Shown one piece after another: positions 27,048-36,811 of a stretch of DNA of 64,000 nt. The stretch's first letter is position 1. Each line of letters begins with the position of its first letter. Made by a program: the position numbers and the translations under genes. The stretch lies in NCBI RefSeq assembly GCF_011326755.1, contig NZ_JAAOIE010000002.1, positions 62,001 to 126,000 on the forward strand. The letters are read 5' to 3'. The notes under the pieces were generated by a model. The model ran no database searches and was not told the DNA's origin. It saw only the letters and a program-made list of their open reading frames with translations. Source of the stretch: Cochlodiniinecator piscidefendens (GTDB taxonomy: Bacteria; Pseudomonadota; Alphaproteobacteria; Rhodobacterales; Rhodobacteraceae).

Positions 27048-27974
27048 CTATGCCCGATCTCCCTTAGCGAACAGGGAGCGCTGGTATTTCTTCTTGTAAG
27101 TCCAAGCAATAAAACGACTTGTTTTTTGCCCCTGAGCCATTTCGACGACTTTATAATCAGCAATCTTTGCTCTTTTTAGAATTCGGGAAAGGGGCTCGAG
27201 ATTTTCTTTTTTCGACACCAGCGAGGTAAACCACAGGCATTGGTCGGCAAACTCGACGCTCTGTTCAACCATACGGGCAACAAATTTAATTTCGCCGCCG
27301 GGGCACCAAAGCTCAGCATTTCGACCACCAAAGTTGAGCTTTTTTGAATGACCTTTGCCAAGGTTCGCCCACTTACGTTGGGTGCCCTTATTCGCTTGTT
27401 CCATGGACGAATGAAAAGGCGGGTTGCACATAGTTAGGTGAAACGCATCGTTGGGCTGGATCACGCCACGAAAGATATTCTCAGGTTTTTTCTGGTGCCG
27501 AAGGGTAATTTCCAACTTGTTGAATTCACATATTTTCTTCGCCGATGCGATCGCGCCCGCGTCGATATCGACGCCAGTAAAGTGCCAACCGTACTCGCTC
27601 TGACCCGTAAGCGGGTAGACCAAACTTGCACCAGTGCCGATATCCAGCGCCTTGATATTGCGGCCACGCGGGATTTCTTGGTTGTTGCTGTCTGCAAGCA
27701 AGTCTGCAAGATAGTGGATGTAGTCGACCCGGCCGGGAATTGGTGGGCATAAGTACCCGACGGGAATATCCCAAAAATCAATATCGTAATGCGCCTTCAG
27801 CAAAGCCTGATTAAGCATACGGACGGCGCTCACGTCTTGAAAATCAATCGTCGCTTGACCTGCTGGGTTAGCGATCGTGAAGGCCCCAAGCTCGGGTGTC
27901 TGCGCGACTAAAAATTCGAAATCATAACCTCGTGAGTGTTGATTGCGAGGGTGTAGCTTGGTTCTGGTGGCCAT
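27048..27974 (-). CDS. rlmF: 23S rRNA (adenine-1618-N6)-methyltransferase
   Basis: RlmF methylates A1618 of 23S rRNA. The 308-residue product has the family N-terminus (LHPRNQHSRGYDF), the SAM motif LDIGTGASLVYPL and the N6-adenine catalytic motif NPPFHSSMEQANKGTQRKW. The basic C-terminal part is as usual. It is monocistronic and convergent with the catabolic cluster, which ends 172 bp away. Confidence 0.93.
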   Translation of the reverse strand: MATRTKLHPRNQHSRGYDFEFLVAQTPELGAFTIANPAGQATIDFQDVSAVRMLNQALLKAHYDIDFWDIPVGYLCPPIPGRVDYIHYLADLLADSNNQEIPRGRNIKALDIGTGASLVYPLTGQSEYGWHFTGVDIDAGAIASAKKICEFNKLEITLRHQKKPENIFRGVIQPNDAFHLTMCNPPFHSSMEQANKGTQRKWANLGKGHSKKLNFGGRNAELWCPGGEIKFVARMVEQSVEFADQCLWFTSLVSKKENLEPLSRILKRAKIADYKVVEMAQGQKTSRFIAWTYKKKYQRSLFAKGDRA

Positions 27975-28394
27975 GGGGGCGCCTTCATCAAAGTTTTGTA
28001 GACGTCGCTCGACAGACGGCTTTCTGCTTTTACGCCCTGGTGCACAAATAGTAAAACAGGGAGCGAGGTGAACCCACCGTTATATGATGGTTGGACCGTT
28101 CATTTGGAGTGCGTTGCTGTCATCATGTTTTTGAGCCTGATTTTCTAACCTGCAGCATTATACCAATCCAATTTGTACGTCCATCACGGCCCTTAACTGC
28201 CGTTCGTCAATCGCCTCAAAGCTGCAACGAGGCCATCCTGCCGGACTTTCACTGCAGTTGACTTATTCAGTGCAGGACGAGCGGCTCGCCTAGAGGCACC
28301 TAACAGATACAACCTCTTGGCAGATTGAAGAATTTTCGCTTAGTGTCTGTGCAATTCATTTGCCCTGAAAGGTAGTGCCTCGTACAGTTCCGCC
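27975..28394. other. Gap without recognisable genes
   Basis: This 420-bp region between rlmF and the thermonuclease gene contains no frame, RNA or repeat that I recognise. It is GC-moderate with many stop codons in all frames and may be decayed mobile DNA. Confidence 0.35.
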
Positions 28395-29021
28395 ATGTTG
28401 AAATTTCTTTTAAGAGCGCTGTTTAAGCCGACCAACCGGCCTAAGGCTAAACCAAACAGGAAACCAGTTAGAGAAACATCTGCCTATAAAGCAGGTCGCA
28501 GCATCACCGCTTCTTCCCCGCTACCAAAGACGCCGCCTTCTGGTGCGCCACTAGATGGCGAGGTGTTCGATGCAGCGACCGCTCACTCAGTCACGCTGCC
28601 GCGCGTGTTGGAAGGGCCTGCTTACGTTACAGATGGTGACACGATTACGATCCAAAAGACCCAAGTGCGAATATATGGGATAGACGCACCGGAACTTCAT
28701 CACCCTTACGGCCAGAAGGCCAAGTGGGCTATGGTACATCTATGTAAGGGCCATAGGATACGCGCCGAAATCACTGATGAAGACGAATATGGCCGCACAG
28801 TTGCAAAGTGCTTCTTGCCCGATGGCCGTGACCTATCCGAGGAGATGGTTAAGCAAGGTCTTGCTATCGATTGGCCCAAATTCTCTGGAGGGAAATACAG
28901 CAATCTTGAGGTCACAGGAATCCGCAAGAAGCTTTGGCTTGCCGACGCGCGCCAAAAAGGCCGCATGTATGTTTGGGAAAAATTTGACGCGCGAAAGAAT
29001 GGTGAAAGCAAGGGAAAATGA
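28395..29021 (+). CDS. Thermonuclease (SNase-like) family protein
   Basis: A 208-residue protein whose last 130 residues form a staphylococcal-nuclease-like OB fold: DGDTITIQ, VRIYGIDAPE, GQKAKW and EDEYGRTVAKCF hold the metal-binding acid residues and the two catalytic arginines of the family. The N-terminal 70 residues are basic and disordered, with only a short hydrophobic stretch at the extreme start, so export is uncertain. The start at 28395 has no strong ribosome binding site. It has no operon partner. Confidence 0.82.
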   Translation: MLKFLLRALFKPTNRPKAKPNRKPVRETSAYKAGRSITASSPLPKTPPSGAPLDGEVFDAATAHSVTLPRVLEGPAYVTDGDTITIQKTQVRIYGIDAPELHHPYGQKAKWAMVHLCKGHRIRAEITDEDEYGRTVAKCFLPDGRDLSEEMVKQGLAIDWPKFSGGKYSNLEVTGIRKKLWLADARQKGRMYVWEKFDARKNGESKGK

Positions 29022-29184
29022 AGACCTCGGCTCTAACCGGGCATTCCCATGATGCGGTGCTGCCCGCCGTTCTAGGCATTCGCTGCGTCAGCGACTTTCC
29101 ACTACCGATACCGACCCAAAAACCAACTAGCAGTGACAGAGCATTTTCCACCCTCAATCGTCCTTCCCGATCAACAACGCTTCA

Positions 29185-29481
29185 ACGGGGCCGTTATCCT
29201 TAATCTGTACTCCCGCCGCGTCATCACCACTCTCATAGTTTGTAAACAAACCATTGCCGTGCATGGTGGAAACGTTCTTCAGCCCCCCTTTCGGGACATT
29301 GCTTCGCAATACCCTGTCGGACAGTGATCAAGGCAGAGCTGGTCTGGCGTAAAAAGTAGGGTACACGTCACCAAGCAAAGGGGCGATATTCCAATATATC
29401 AACGGGTTCTATAATTCACGACGACGGCATTCGTCGTTAGAGTGCAAAAGTCCCTTGGCCTTTGAACCAAAGGTTACCTAA
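29185..29481 (+). pseudogene. IS3-family transposase remnant (first)
   Basis: Pieces of an IS3/rve-type transposase can be read in order: VILNLYSRRV (from about 29190), MVETFFS (29263-29283), VIKAELVWR (29324-29350) and, after another shift, YINGFYNSRRRHSSLECKSP to the stop at 29481. A large internal deletion separates the first two pieces, and a 40-bp palindromic insertion at 29284-29323 interrupts FFS-VIK. No terminal inverted repeats were recognised. Confidence 0.7.
29284..29323. repeat. Inserted ~40-bp palindromic element, copy 1
   Basis: This is an insertion between the codons for FFS and VIK of the IS3 transposase remnant. Its core can fold as GGG-AC-ATTGC, a TTC loop, then GCAAT-A-CCC, followed by CTGTCGGACA. 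It is not a multiple of three and shifts the frame by +1. A similar element occurs at 37151-37193 in a second transposase remnant. Confidence 0.65.
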
Positions 29482-29547
29482 ATAAGTTGAGAGGTCGGAA
29501 CCTATGCGGGACAAGTTCAGTGACCAATAGAGAGGCATCTCATTCCC

Positions 29548-30495
29548 TCAGAAAGCGCGTGCTCGGGATATTGAGACCAGACTCTCCATTTGTTTTAACT
29601 GTGTACGGCTTTGGTCTTTAATCCAGTTGGAAATTTGATCCACGCTTGAGTCGATTATCGGGGGCTCTGGACTGGTTAATGTGTAAGAAAAGCCGGTTTG
29701 CCAGCTGACGGGCAGCGCGGGCCGTAGCAGGCCATTGGATACTAAATACCCGATAGCGCTTGCAAATCCCAGAGCAACGCCTTTTCCGTTCAATGCTTGC
29801 TGTAAGACAATGGAATAATCGGGCACACGCAATTCCGGAAGGCCTTCTGGAATTGCCTGACCTGTCTGCTCCAGAAAGTGGTTCCAGGAAATGCGGGGTT
29901 GATCTAACTTCACTAAGGCGTGCTGAGATCCTGTTTTTGGAGCATCCAGTGTGCCGTGGCGATCAATGTATTCCGGGGATGCCACGGCAAGAATCCATTC
30001 CGGTGCAAAGGGGATGGAGAACTCATTCGGGTTAACTTCCAATTCGTGACGTAGCCCCAGGTCAGCCGGAGCAACAGGCCCCCGCATTTCCCCAATATCC
30101 AGTGAAAACCCCAACGACATATCGGGAAAGGCGCCCTTTAACTCTTCAAGCTGCGGCATCAACCAATGGGTCACAAATGCTGTGGACAATGAAAGTTGAA
30201 CCATTGGCCCGACGTGTTTGGCCCGTGAAATTTGTTTTAGAGCGTTCTCCAGAGCTGGAAATGACAAACGAATGGCACTGTTTAAAAGCTCGCCTTCCCG
30301 AGTCAATGAAAGACCTGTTTTGCTGCGCACGAACAGGTGACATCCAATATAGGATTCAAGCGCCGCGATGCTCTTGCTGATCGCAGGTTGCGTCACATTA
30401 AGTGCCCGTCCCGCATCTGTGAAATTCAAGGTGCGTGCAGCAGCCTCAAAAGCGAATAAAGATTGGGTGGAGGGTATCATTTGGCGTAAGGTCAT
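29548..30495 (-). CDS. LysR-type transcriptional regulator (GcvA-like)
   Basis: A 315-residue LysR regulator with an N-terminal winged helix (SLFAFEAAARTLNFTDAGRALNVTQPAISKSIAALE written here in parts: FEAAARTLNFTDAG, then TQPAISKSIAALE) and an effector domain. It is divergent from the second MttB homologue with 105 bp between them, the usual arrangement for a LysR regulator and its target operon. The start could be ATG 30495 or 30480; the first is kept. Confidence 0.9.
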   Translation of the reverse strand: MTLRQMIPSTQSLFAFEAAARTLNFTDAGRALNVTQPAISKSIAALESYIGCHLFVRSKTGLSLTREGELLNSAIRLSFPALENALKQISRAKHVGPMVQLSLSTAFVTHWLMPQLEELKGAFPDMSLGFSLDIGEMRGPVAPADLGLRHELEVNPNEFSIPFAPEWILAVASPEYIDRHGTLDAPKTGSQHALVKLDQPRISWNHFLEQTGQAIPEGLPELRVPDYSIVLQQALNGKGVALGFASAIGYLVSNGLLRPALPVSWQTGFSYTLTSPEPPIIDSSVDQISNWIKDQSRTQLKQMESLVSISRARAF

Positions 30496-30561
30496 GAATT
30501 CAAGTTATCATATACATGAAACTAAACCATATTTAAATGAGATCGAATAGCGTGCTTTATT

Positions 30562-30590
30562 CCTGAAATTCACAGAACTTAGAATTCAGG
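30562..30590 (+). promoter_or_regulatory. Inverted repeat before second MttB gene
   Basis: CCTGAAATTC and GAATTCAGG are nearly exact reverse complements with ten bases between. The right arm contains the CAGG that also serves as ribosome binding site of the gene at 30601, so a hairpin here could hide that site, or the dyad could be an operator for the divergent LysR regulator. Confidence 0.4.
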
Positions 30591-30600
30591 AACCTACCGC

Positions 30601-32115
30601 ATGTCCGAACGCCGCCGCCGTCGCACAAAATCAAGCCATACTGATACAGTCGCGGATCAACCTTCGTATTTGACCCGTACTGCGCCCACGTATGACATTT
30701 TGAACGAAGAACAGATCACTGCAATCGAAGCGGCCGCCGAGGATATTTTGCACAATATCGGCGTACAGGTCAGCCATGAACCAAGCCTACAATTGCTCCG
30801 GGCTGCTGGCTGCAATGTGGAAGGTGAACGCGTGACGTTTGAGCGTGGGTTTTGCCGCAAGCTTATTACGGAAAATGCACCAAGCGAATTTACCCAACAT
30901 GCCCGAAACCCGGCGAAATCAGTACGCATTGGTGGTAATTCTCTGGTGATGGTGCCAGTTTACGGCCCCCCTTTTGTGGCCGCAACCGACATTGAACGGC
31001 GCTATGGAACTCTGGAAGACTTCAACACGTTTGTAAAACTGGCCCATATGGCCCCAGAAATGCACCACACGGGCGGTCCGATTTGCGAACCAACAGACGT
31101 TCCCGTGTCCAAGCGGCATCTGGATATGAACTATGGTCATCTCGCCCTGTCCGATAAGTGTTTTATGGGCGCGGTTACAGAAAAAAGCCGTGCTGAGGAC
31201 ACCATGCGGATGTGCGAAATCGCTTTTGGCAAAGATTTTGTGGATCAAAATTGTGTGGTTTCAGCCTTAATCAACCTGAACTCGCCTTTGGTGTTGGACG
31301 AAACTATGTTGGATGCGGCCCATGTTTATGCGGCGGCGGGACAGGCCTGTGTAATAGCGCCGTTCATGATTGCGGGGGCGTCCAGCCCGACAACAGTCGC
31401 CGGATCAGCCGCCCAAGCTTTGGCCGAAACGCTGGTCGGCATGGCCCTAACCCAATTGATCCGCCCAGGCGCACCGGTGATCTACGGCTTCATGATGCTT
31501 GGCATGTCGATGAAATCTGGCAGCCCGATCCGTTATGATGAAACCTGGAAAAGCTTGTTGATCGCCGGGCAGCTTGCCCGTCGTTTGGGGGTGCCATTCC
31601 GATGTGGGGGCAGCTCATCCAACTCTAAAATCCCTGATGCGCAGGCCGGTTGGGAAGGCGCGCTTTATATGATGTTTTCAATGCTGGCAGGGGTGAATTT
31701 CTTTATCCACGCGACAGGAACATTAGAGGCAGGATTGGTCGCCAACTTCGATAAATTCTTGATTGATTGCGATATGTTGGGTGCCGCCGCACGCATGATG
31801 ACAGAGGTAGATACCAGCCCCAATGCCTTGGCCCTGGATGCGATCGCCGAGATTGGCCCAGCAGGCAACTTCCTAACCGCTGCGCACACTATGGAGCGTT
31901 ACAAAACTGCCTTTTACGTTCCAAGCAACGCCAATGGCGACAGCTTTGAACAATGGAACGCTGAGGGCAGCATGGATGCCGCAGAGCGTGCGATGCATCG
32001 CCGCAAACAAATGCTGTCGGAATATCAACGCCCGCCGATGGATCCCGAAGTTGACGCCGCTCTGATCGAATTTATCAGCCGCCGCAAGGCCGCTTTGCCG
32101 GATACATTCGCATGA
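30601..32115 (+). CDS. MttB-family (non-pyrrolysine) methyltransferase, copy 2
   Basis: A 504-residue homologue of the protein at 11427, with PTYDIL, PSEFTQHARNPAKSVRIGG, VPVYGPPF, NLNSPLVLDE, APFMIAGASSPTT and ATGTLEAG in the same order. No internal TAG is present. Its direct partner is an N-methylproline-demethylase-like flavoprotein, overlapping by ATGA. In studied non-pyrrolysine MttB relatives, MtpB demethylates proline betaine to N-methylproline; the arrangement here fits that chemistry but does not prove it. The basic N-terminus (SERRRRRTKSS) resembles that of copy 1. A corrinoid protein is not adjacent. Confidence 0.85.
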   Translation: MSERRRRRTKSSHTDTVADQPSYLTRTAPTYDILNEEQITAIEAAAEDILHNIGVQVSHEPSLQLLRAAGCNVEGERVTFERGFCRKLITENAPSEFTQHARNPAKSVRIGGNSLVMVPVYGPPFVAATDIERRYGTLEDFNTFVKLAHMAPEMHHTGGPICEPTDVPVSKRHLDMNYGHLALSDKCFMGAVTEKSRAEDTMRMCEIAFGKDFVDQNCVVSALINLNSPLVLDETMLDAAHVYAAAGQACVIAPFMIAGASSPTTVAGSAAQALAETLVGMALTQLIRPGAPVIYGFMMLGMSMKSGSPIRYDETWKSLLIAGQLARRLGVPFRCGGSSSNSKIPDAQAGWEGALYMMFSMLAGVNFFIHATGTLEAGLVANFDKFLIDCDMLGAAARMMTEVDTSPNALALDAIAEIGPAGNFLTAAHTMERYKTAFYVPSNANGDSFEQWNAEGSMDAAERAMHRRKQMLSEYQRPPMDPEVDAALIEFISRRKAALPDTFA

Positions 32116-34151
32116 ACATGTCACCCAGCTTGACCGCCAGCAAGGATCCCTTGCTGCAACCCCTGACCATTCGCAGCATGACACTCAAAAACCGGATCAT
32201 GAGCACATCTCATGCTTCGGCCATGGATGATGCGAACATGCCCGCTGAACGATATCAGCGATATCATGAAGAAAAGGCCAAAGGTGGATTGGCCCTGACG
32301 ATGTTTGGCGGCAGTTCCAACATCGCACCGGATAGCCCATCGGTTTTTAACCAACTTGATGTCGGCACTGATCGGATTATCCCGTTTTTTCAAGAATTCT
32401 CCGAACGCATCCATCAACATGGCACTGCGCTTATGTGCCAGATCACCCATTTGGGCAGACGCGGGGACGCGCAGGAAGACGCATGGTTGCCAGCCATTGC
32501 CCCATCCGCTGTGCGTGAGGATTTGCACCGCAATTTCCCACGTGAAATGAACCACACTGATATTGATCGCGTGGTCAAAGCCTTTGGCGCAGCAGCAAAG
32601 CGTTGCAAGGAAGGTGGGCTAGATGGCATCGAAACCTTGGCCGCCTCCCACCTGATCGGCCAGTTTTTTTCGCCCATGACCAATCAGCGCATCGACAGTT
32701 TTGGTGGCAGCGTTGAAAACCGGGCCCGGTTTGCGCTGATGGCCCATGAGGAAATCCGACGTCAGGTCGGCGATGACTTCGTTGTCGGCATGCGCCTTAC
32801 CTTGGATGAAGGCGAAGGCGGATTGCGGTTTGACGAGGCCTGCCAGATTGCTGAAATCCTACGTCGCGAAGGGGCGGTGGATTTCTTCAACTGCAATGTT
32901 GGCCGGATGGATACAGAGGTCAAACTGGTCGAGGAAAACATGCCCGGCATGAACCGACCACTGGCCCCATATTTGGATCAGGTAGCTGAATTTAAACGCG
33001 TCGCGGGGGTCCCCATTTTCCATGCGGCTCGGATCACCGATGTCGCCAACGCACGTTATGCTGTGCGCGACGAGGTTGTTGATATGATCGCCATGACACG
33101 CGCCCATATCGCGGATCCGCAGATTGTGAACAAGATCATACGCGGTGACGAGGAACGCATCCGGCCCTGCATTGGCGCATCGCATTGCCTTTATAAAAAA
33201 CCTCACTGCATTCACAACCCCGCTTCGGGCCGTGAGATCCACCTTCCCATGGAAGTGACGCCAAGTGACACCCCGGGCAAGAAAGTCGTGATTGTTGGCG
33301 GCGGTCCGGCGGGAATGGAGGCTGCACGCGTTGCGGCCGCACGTGGGCACACAGTCGTTCTATTTGAAGCTGCCCCGCAACTGGGCGGGCAAATCCGTTT
33401 GGCATCAAAGGCAAGTTGGCGTCAGGATTTGATTTCCATTGTGGACTGGCGCGACGCAGAGCTTCAGCACCTGGGCGTAGATGTTCGCTGCAATGTCTAT
33501 GCCGATAAAAATGACGTTTTGGCTGAAAACCCGGACCATGTGTTTGTTGCCACCGGCGGCATGCCTGCGGAAACAGAAATCCCTGGTGCAGAGCTTGCCA
33601 TCAGCAGTTGGGATATCCTGTCGGGTGATGCGAAACCCGCGGGTGCCATCTTGATATGCGATCACACCGGCCGGCACGAGGCCGTATCGACCGCCGATCA
33701 CTTGTCTGAACAAGGGCATGATGTGACGGTTGCAACCATCGACGCGCATGTTGCAACTGAAATGGGTTATCCCGATCAGATCGTGTTTCACAAACGGCTG
33801 GCAGCACAGGGAGCCCGCGTTCTGCCCTATGTACGCTTGGGCAAAATTACCCGCGACGGGAACCGTTTGCGCGCCACATTGCGCCATGAATTGACAGGCG
33901 ATTTACAAGAACACTTAGCCGATCAGATTTTGATCGAAGCGGCGACCGACCCATTAACTGAGGTTTGGGACGCGCTTGCAGATCAAGCCGACAATGCGGG
34001 TATGACGGATGTCGATGCCTTAGCGACATGGCGTGCACAGCCATCACCAAAAAACCCAGGATTTTCACTTCACCGGATCGGCGATGCACTGACATCGCGA
34101 TCAATCCATGCAGCCCTGCTTGAGGCATACCGCCTCACAGTCTGGCTGTGA
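32112..34151 (+). CDS. Old-yellow-enzyme/dehydrogenase fusion, N-methylproline demethylase-like (StcD type)
   Basis: The 679-residue protein combines an FMN-binding TIM barrel (residues 1-350, with HLIGQFFSP, FGGSVENRARF and the iron-sulfur region RPCIGASHC...HCIHNP) and an FAD/NAD(P)-binding part (VVIVGGGPAGMEAARVAAARG at about residue 393). This is the trimethylamine/dimethylamine dehydrogenase layout. One of the four Fe-S cysteines of trimethylamine dehydrogenase is alanine here (CIGASHC), a form I associate with N-methylproline demethylases such as StcD. It would remove the last N-methyl group as formaldehyde. It is coupled to MttB copy 2 and followed by an amino acid transporter. Confidence 0.83.
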   Translation: MNMSPSLTASKDPLLQPLTIRSMTLKNRIMSTSHASAMDDANMPAERYQRYHEEKAKGGLALTMFGGSSNIAPDSPSVFNQLDVGTDRIIPFFQEFSERIHQHGTALMCQITHLGRRGDAQEDAWLPAIAPSAVREDLHRNFPREMNHTDIDRVVKAFGAAAKRCKEGGLDGIETLAASHLIGQFFSPMTNQRIDSFGGSVENRARFALMAHEEIRRQVGDDFVVGMRLTLDEGEGGLRFDEACQIAEILRREGAVDFFNCNVGRMDTEVKLVEENMPGMNRPLAPYLDQVAEFKRVAGVPIFHAARITDVANARYAVRDEVVDMIAMTRAHIADPQIVNKIIRGDEERIRPCIGASHCLYKKPHCIHNPASGREIHLPMEVTPSDTPGKKVVIVGGGPAGMEAARVAAARGHTVVLFEAAPQLGGQIRLASKASWRQDLISIVDWRDAELQHLGVDVRCNVYADKNDVLAENPDHVFVATGGMPAETEIPGAELAISSWDILSGDAKPAGAILICDHTGRHEAVSTADHLSEQGHDVTVATIDAHVATEMGYPDQIVFHKRLAAQGARVLPYVRLGKITRDGNRLRATLRHELTGDLQEHLADQILIEAATDPLTEVWDALADQADNAGMTDVDALATWRAQPSPKNPGFSLHRIGDALTSRSIHAALLEAYRLTVWL

Positions 34152-34176
34152 CAGGTCATCTTCAGGAGGAACCAAA

Positions 34177-35010
34177 ATGACCCTTACTCGACGCCTTTTC
34201 ACCACTGCTGCTGCCACTGCGTTGGCCGTTTCCGCAACAGCATCACTTGCTGGCGACGCCATGGACCGGATTACTGCTGATGGGGTACTTATAATTGCGA
34301 CCTCTGCGGATTGGGCCCCGCAAAGCTTCTTGAACGACGACAACGAAATGGATGGTTTTGATGTTGATGTCGCTAAGGAAATCGCCAATCGTTTGGGCGT
34401 AGAAGCGGAGTTTGTCACCCCTGCTTGGGAAATTATCACTGCGGGGAATTGGTCTGGCCGCTGGGACGTTTCTGTTGGTTCGATGACTCCCACCACCGCA
34501 CGGGCTGAAGTTCTTAGCTTCCCCGCTGTTTACTACTACACACCAGCCGTTATCGCGATACACGAAGATAGTTCTGCAACGTCAGCATCCGACTTGAACG
34601 GCATGAAGTTCGGTGTGGGTAGTTCGTCAACTTATGAAGCCTACGCTCAACATGATCTGACGATCGATGCCGAAGGTGTTCCATCCTTCAGCTATGAAGT
34701 GATGCCAGGCGAGATCCGTTCCTATGGTGGATCATCCGCTGTGTTTGACGATCTGCGTTTGGGGGATGGCGTGCGCCTAGATGCAACCATTGATGCGCTT
34801 CCCGCAATCTTAACAGCAGCGGAAAATGGCTATCCGTTCAAGATCTTAGGCGATCCTGTGTTTTTTGAACCACTGGCTGTGGCAATTGACAGGGGTGACG
34901 CCGAGCTAGCCGCCGCGATTACCGCTGCCGTGGCCGCGATGCGCGAAGACGGCACACTGAGCGCGCTCTCAGTAAAATGGTACGGCACAGATTTCACATC
35001 TACAAACTAA
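34177..35010 (+). CDS. Amino acid ABC transporter substrate-binding protein
   Basis: A 277-residue protein with a signal peptide (MTLTRRLFTTAAATALAVSA, cleavage near SLAGDA) and a family 3 solute-binding domain: LIIATSADWAPQSFLNDDNEM, GFDVDVAKEIANRLG, WDVSVGSMTPTTARAEVLSF. ATG 34177 follows AGGAGGA; the frame from 34108 overlaps the flavoprotein gene. It delivers a polar or modified amino acid to the permease and ATPase encoded next. In this operon the likely cargo is a betaine or N-methylated amino acid; the exact ligand is not evident. Confidence 0.9.
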   Translation: MTLTRRLFTTAAATALAVSATASLAGDAMDRITADGVLIIATSADWAPQSFLNDDNEMDGFDVDVAKEIANRLGVEAEFVTPAWEIITAGNWSGRWDVSVGSMTPTTARAEVLSFPAVYYYTPAVIAIHEDSSATSASDLNGMKFGVGSSSTYEAYAQHDLTIDAEGVPSFSYEVMPGEIRSYGGSSAVFDDLRLGDGVRLDATIDALPAILTAAENGYPFKILGDPVFFEPLAVAIDRGDAELAAAITAAVAAMREDGTLSALSVKWYGTDFTSTN

Positions 35011-35078
35011 ACCCGGCTCAAATTAACTAAAATGTGGGCCGACTAATGCTCGGCCCACATCCGCAAACGAGGTACCTG

Positions 35079-36050
35079 ATGCTCTATCCCGATACGGTCC
35101 AACGCGACCCGCTTGTCCACAAGCCAAAATTCATTGCCCTAACAATTTTCCTATCAATGCTGGTGTTTGCCGCGATAAATTTGAATGGGACCATCATTGG
35201 AGAACTGATGCGCCCCGTGATCGGCGAGCCATCGGAATCGGGTCTATTTGGGCGCTTATCTACTGGGCTAGTGCTGGGCATTTTGTTTGCCGTTAACATT
35301 GTTCTTATAGGGTTTTTGCGGTTCCGTTGGCAGGTTTTGGTCGTTTGGCTAGAGCTTTTGGCACTATTCTTAAGCTTTTTCTATAGCTTTGATCTGAACT
35401 TTGAATTCATCCGCTCCAAACTCTGGTTCATGATCACCCAAGGTGTGTTCACCACCCTTTATGTATCGGCAATTTCAATTGTACTTGCTTCGATTGTGGC
35501 CATTTTTGGCGCCGTTGCCAAGCTGTCGTCAAATGGGTTTGCCTTCGCCATGGCCAGTTTTTACACATCCTTCTTTCGGGGCTTGCCGCTTTTGATGCAG
35601 ATATATCTGATCTATCTAGGCTTGCCGCAACTGGGCTATGTAATTGATGCGGTGCCTGCAGGGATCCTAGCTTTAACCCTGTGCTATGGCGCATATATGA
35701 CTGAAATCTTCCGCGCTGGAATTCAATCCATCCCTAAAGGCCAGTGGGAGGCATCCCGCGCCCTGGGCGTTCAGTTTGGCCTGACAATGCGCCGGGTGAT
35801 CTTGCCGCAATCCATGCCGGTTATCATTCCTCCCACCGGAAACCAGTTTATTGCCATGCTCAAAGACAGCTCGTTGATTTCAGTCATCGGCGTTTGGGAA
35901 TTGATGTTCATTGCTCGGACTGCAGGTGCAAAAGAATTCAAACACATGGAGATGCTAATCACAGCCGCTCTGATCTATTGGATTTTGTCAATCTGTCTTG
36001 AGCTTGTTCAAACGCGGATCGAACGCCACTTCCGCACACAAAGTCACTAA
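35079..36050 (+). CDS. Amino acid ABC transporter permease
   Basis: The 323-residue permease has a longer N-terminus than HisM/GlnP (two extra membrane segments before residue 120) and then the usual polar amino acid permease domain with [33 protein letters not shown] and the EAA loop [22 protein letters not shown] given here in parts ([22 protein letters not shown]). ATG 35079 follows CGAGG. Only one permease is present, so it probably works as a homodimer. Confidence 0.9.
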   Translation: MLYPDTVQRDPLVHKPKFIALTIFLSMLVFAAINLNGTIIGELMRPVIGEPSESGLFGRLSTGLVLGILFAVNIVLIGFLRFRWQVLVVWLELLALFLSFFYSFDLNFEFIRSKLWFMITQGVFTTLYVSAISIVLASIVAIFGAVAKLSSNGFAFAMASFYTSFFRGLPLLMQIYLIYLGLPQLGYVIDAVPAGILALTLCYGAYMTEIFRAGIQSIPKGQWEASRALGVQFGLTMRRVILPQSMPVIIPPTGNQFIAMLKDSSLISVIGVWELMFIARTAGAKEFKHMEMLITAALIYWILSICLELVQTRIERHFRTQSH

Positions 36051-36061
36051 AGGAATACGTT

Positions 36062-36802
36062 ATGTCAGATCCAATCATCACAATGCGCGGCGTCAACAAA
36101 TGGTACGGCAAATACCATGCTCTGCGGGACGTCAATTTTTCGGTCAAACAGGGCGAGCGGATTGTGATCTGTGGCCCCTCAGGGTCCGGTAAATCCACGT
36201 TGATCCGCACCTTGAACTGGCTTGAGGCTCATCAGGAGGGAACGATCACGATCGATGACATCGAATTGCACCCAAAAATGCGAAAGATTGATCAGGTGCG
36301 CATGGAAGTCGGTATGGTGTTTCAACATTTCAACCTCTTCCCTCACATGAGCGTTCTGGAAAACCTCATGTTTGCCCCAATTTGGGTGCGTGGCCTTTCT
36401 GAACCAGAGGCCCGCGAAATTGCCATGACATATCTGGAACGGGTGCATATTCCTGAACATGCGGAAAAATATCCTGGTCAGCTTTCAGGTGGACAACAAC
36501 AACGCGTGGCGATTGCACGTGCGCTGTGTATGAATCCAAAGGTGATGTTGTTTGATGAACCGACTTCGGCGCTTGATCCGGAAATGGTGTCTGAAGTGTT
36601 GGATGTCATGACTGAGCTTGCACGTGATGGCATGACAATGGTTTGTGTGACCCACGAAATGGGGTTCGCCAAAGCCGTCGCGGATCGGGTGATCTTTATG
36701 GATGCAGGCGAAATCATCGAAGAAGCCGATCCGCATAATTTCTTTGATGCCCCCCAAAATGAACGTACCAAAGCCTTCCTCGGCCAAATCCTGCAGCACT
36801 AA
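36062..36802 (+). CDS. Amino acid ABC transporter ATP-binding protein (GlnQ/HisP type)
   Basis: A 246-residue ATPase with Walker [11 protein letters not shown]-loop [12 protein letters not shown], signature [15 protein letters not shown], Walker [15 protein letters not shown] and the switch VTHEMGF. It completes the three-gene importer and is followed ten bases later by the start of a broken proC. Confidence 0.95.
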   Translation: MSDPIITMRGVNKWYGKYHALRDVNFSVKQGERIVICGPSGSGKSTLIRTLNWLEAHQEGTITIDDIELHPKMRKIDQVRMEVGMVFQHFNLFPHMSVLENLMFAPIWVRGLSEPEAREIAMTYLERVHIPEHAEKYPGQLSGGQQQRVAIARALCMNPKVMLFDEPTSALDPEMVSEVLDVMTELARDGMTMVCVTHEMGFAKAVADRVIFMDAGEIIEEADPHNFFDAPQNERTKAFLGQILQH

Positions 36803-36811
36803 GGGTAAACC

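Noticed and set aside
11427-32115. Pyrrolysine use in the MttB homologues
   Set aside because: Both frames run through without an in-frame TAG, and no pyl genes are in the window.
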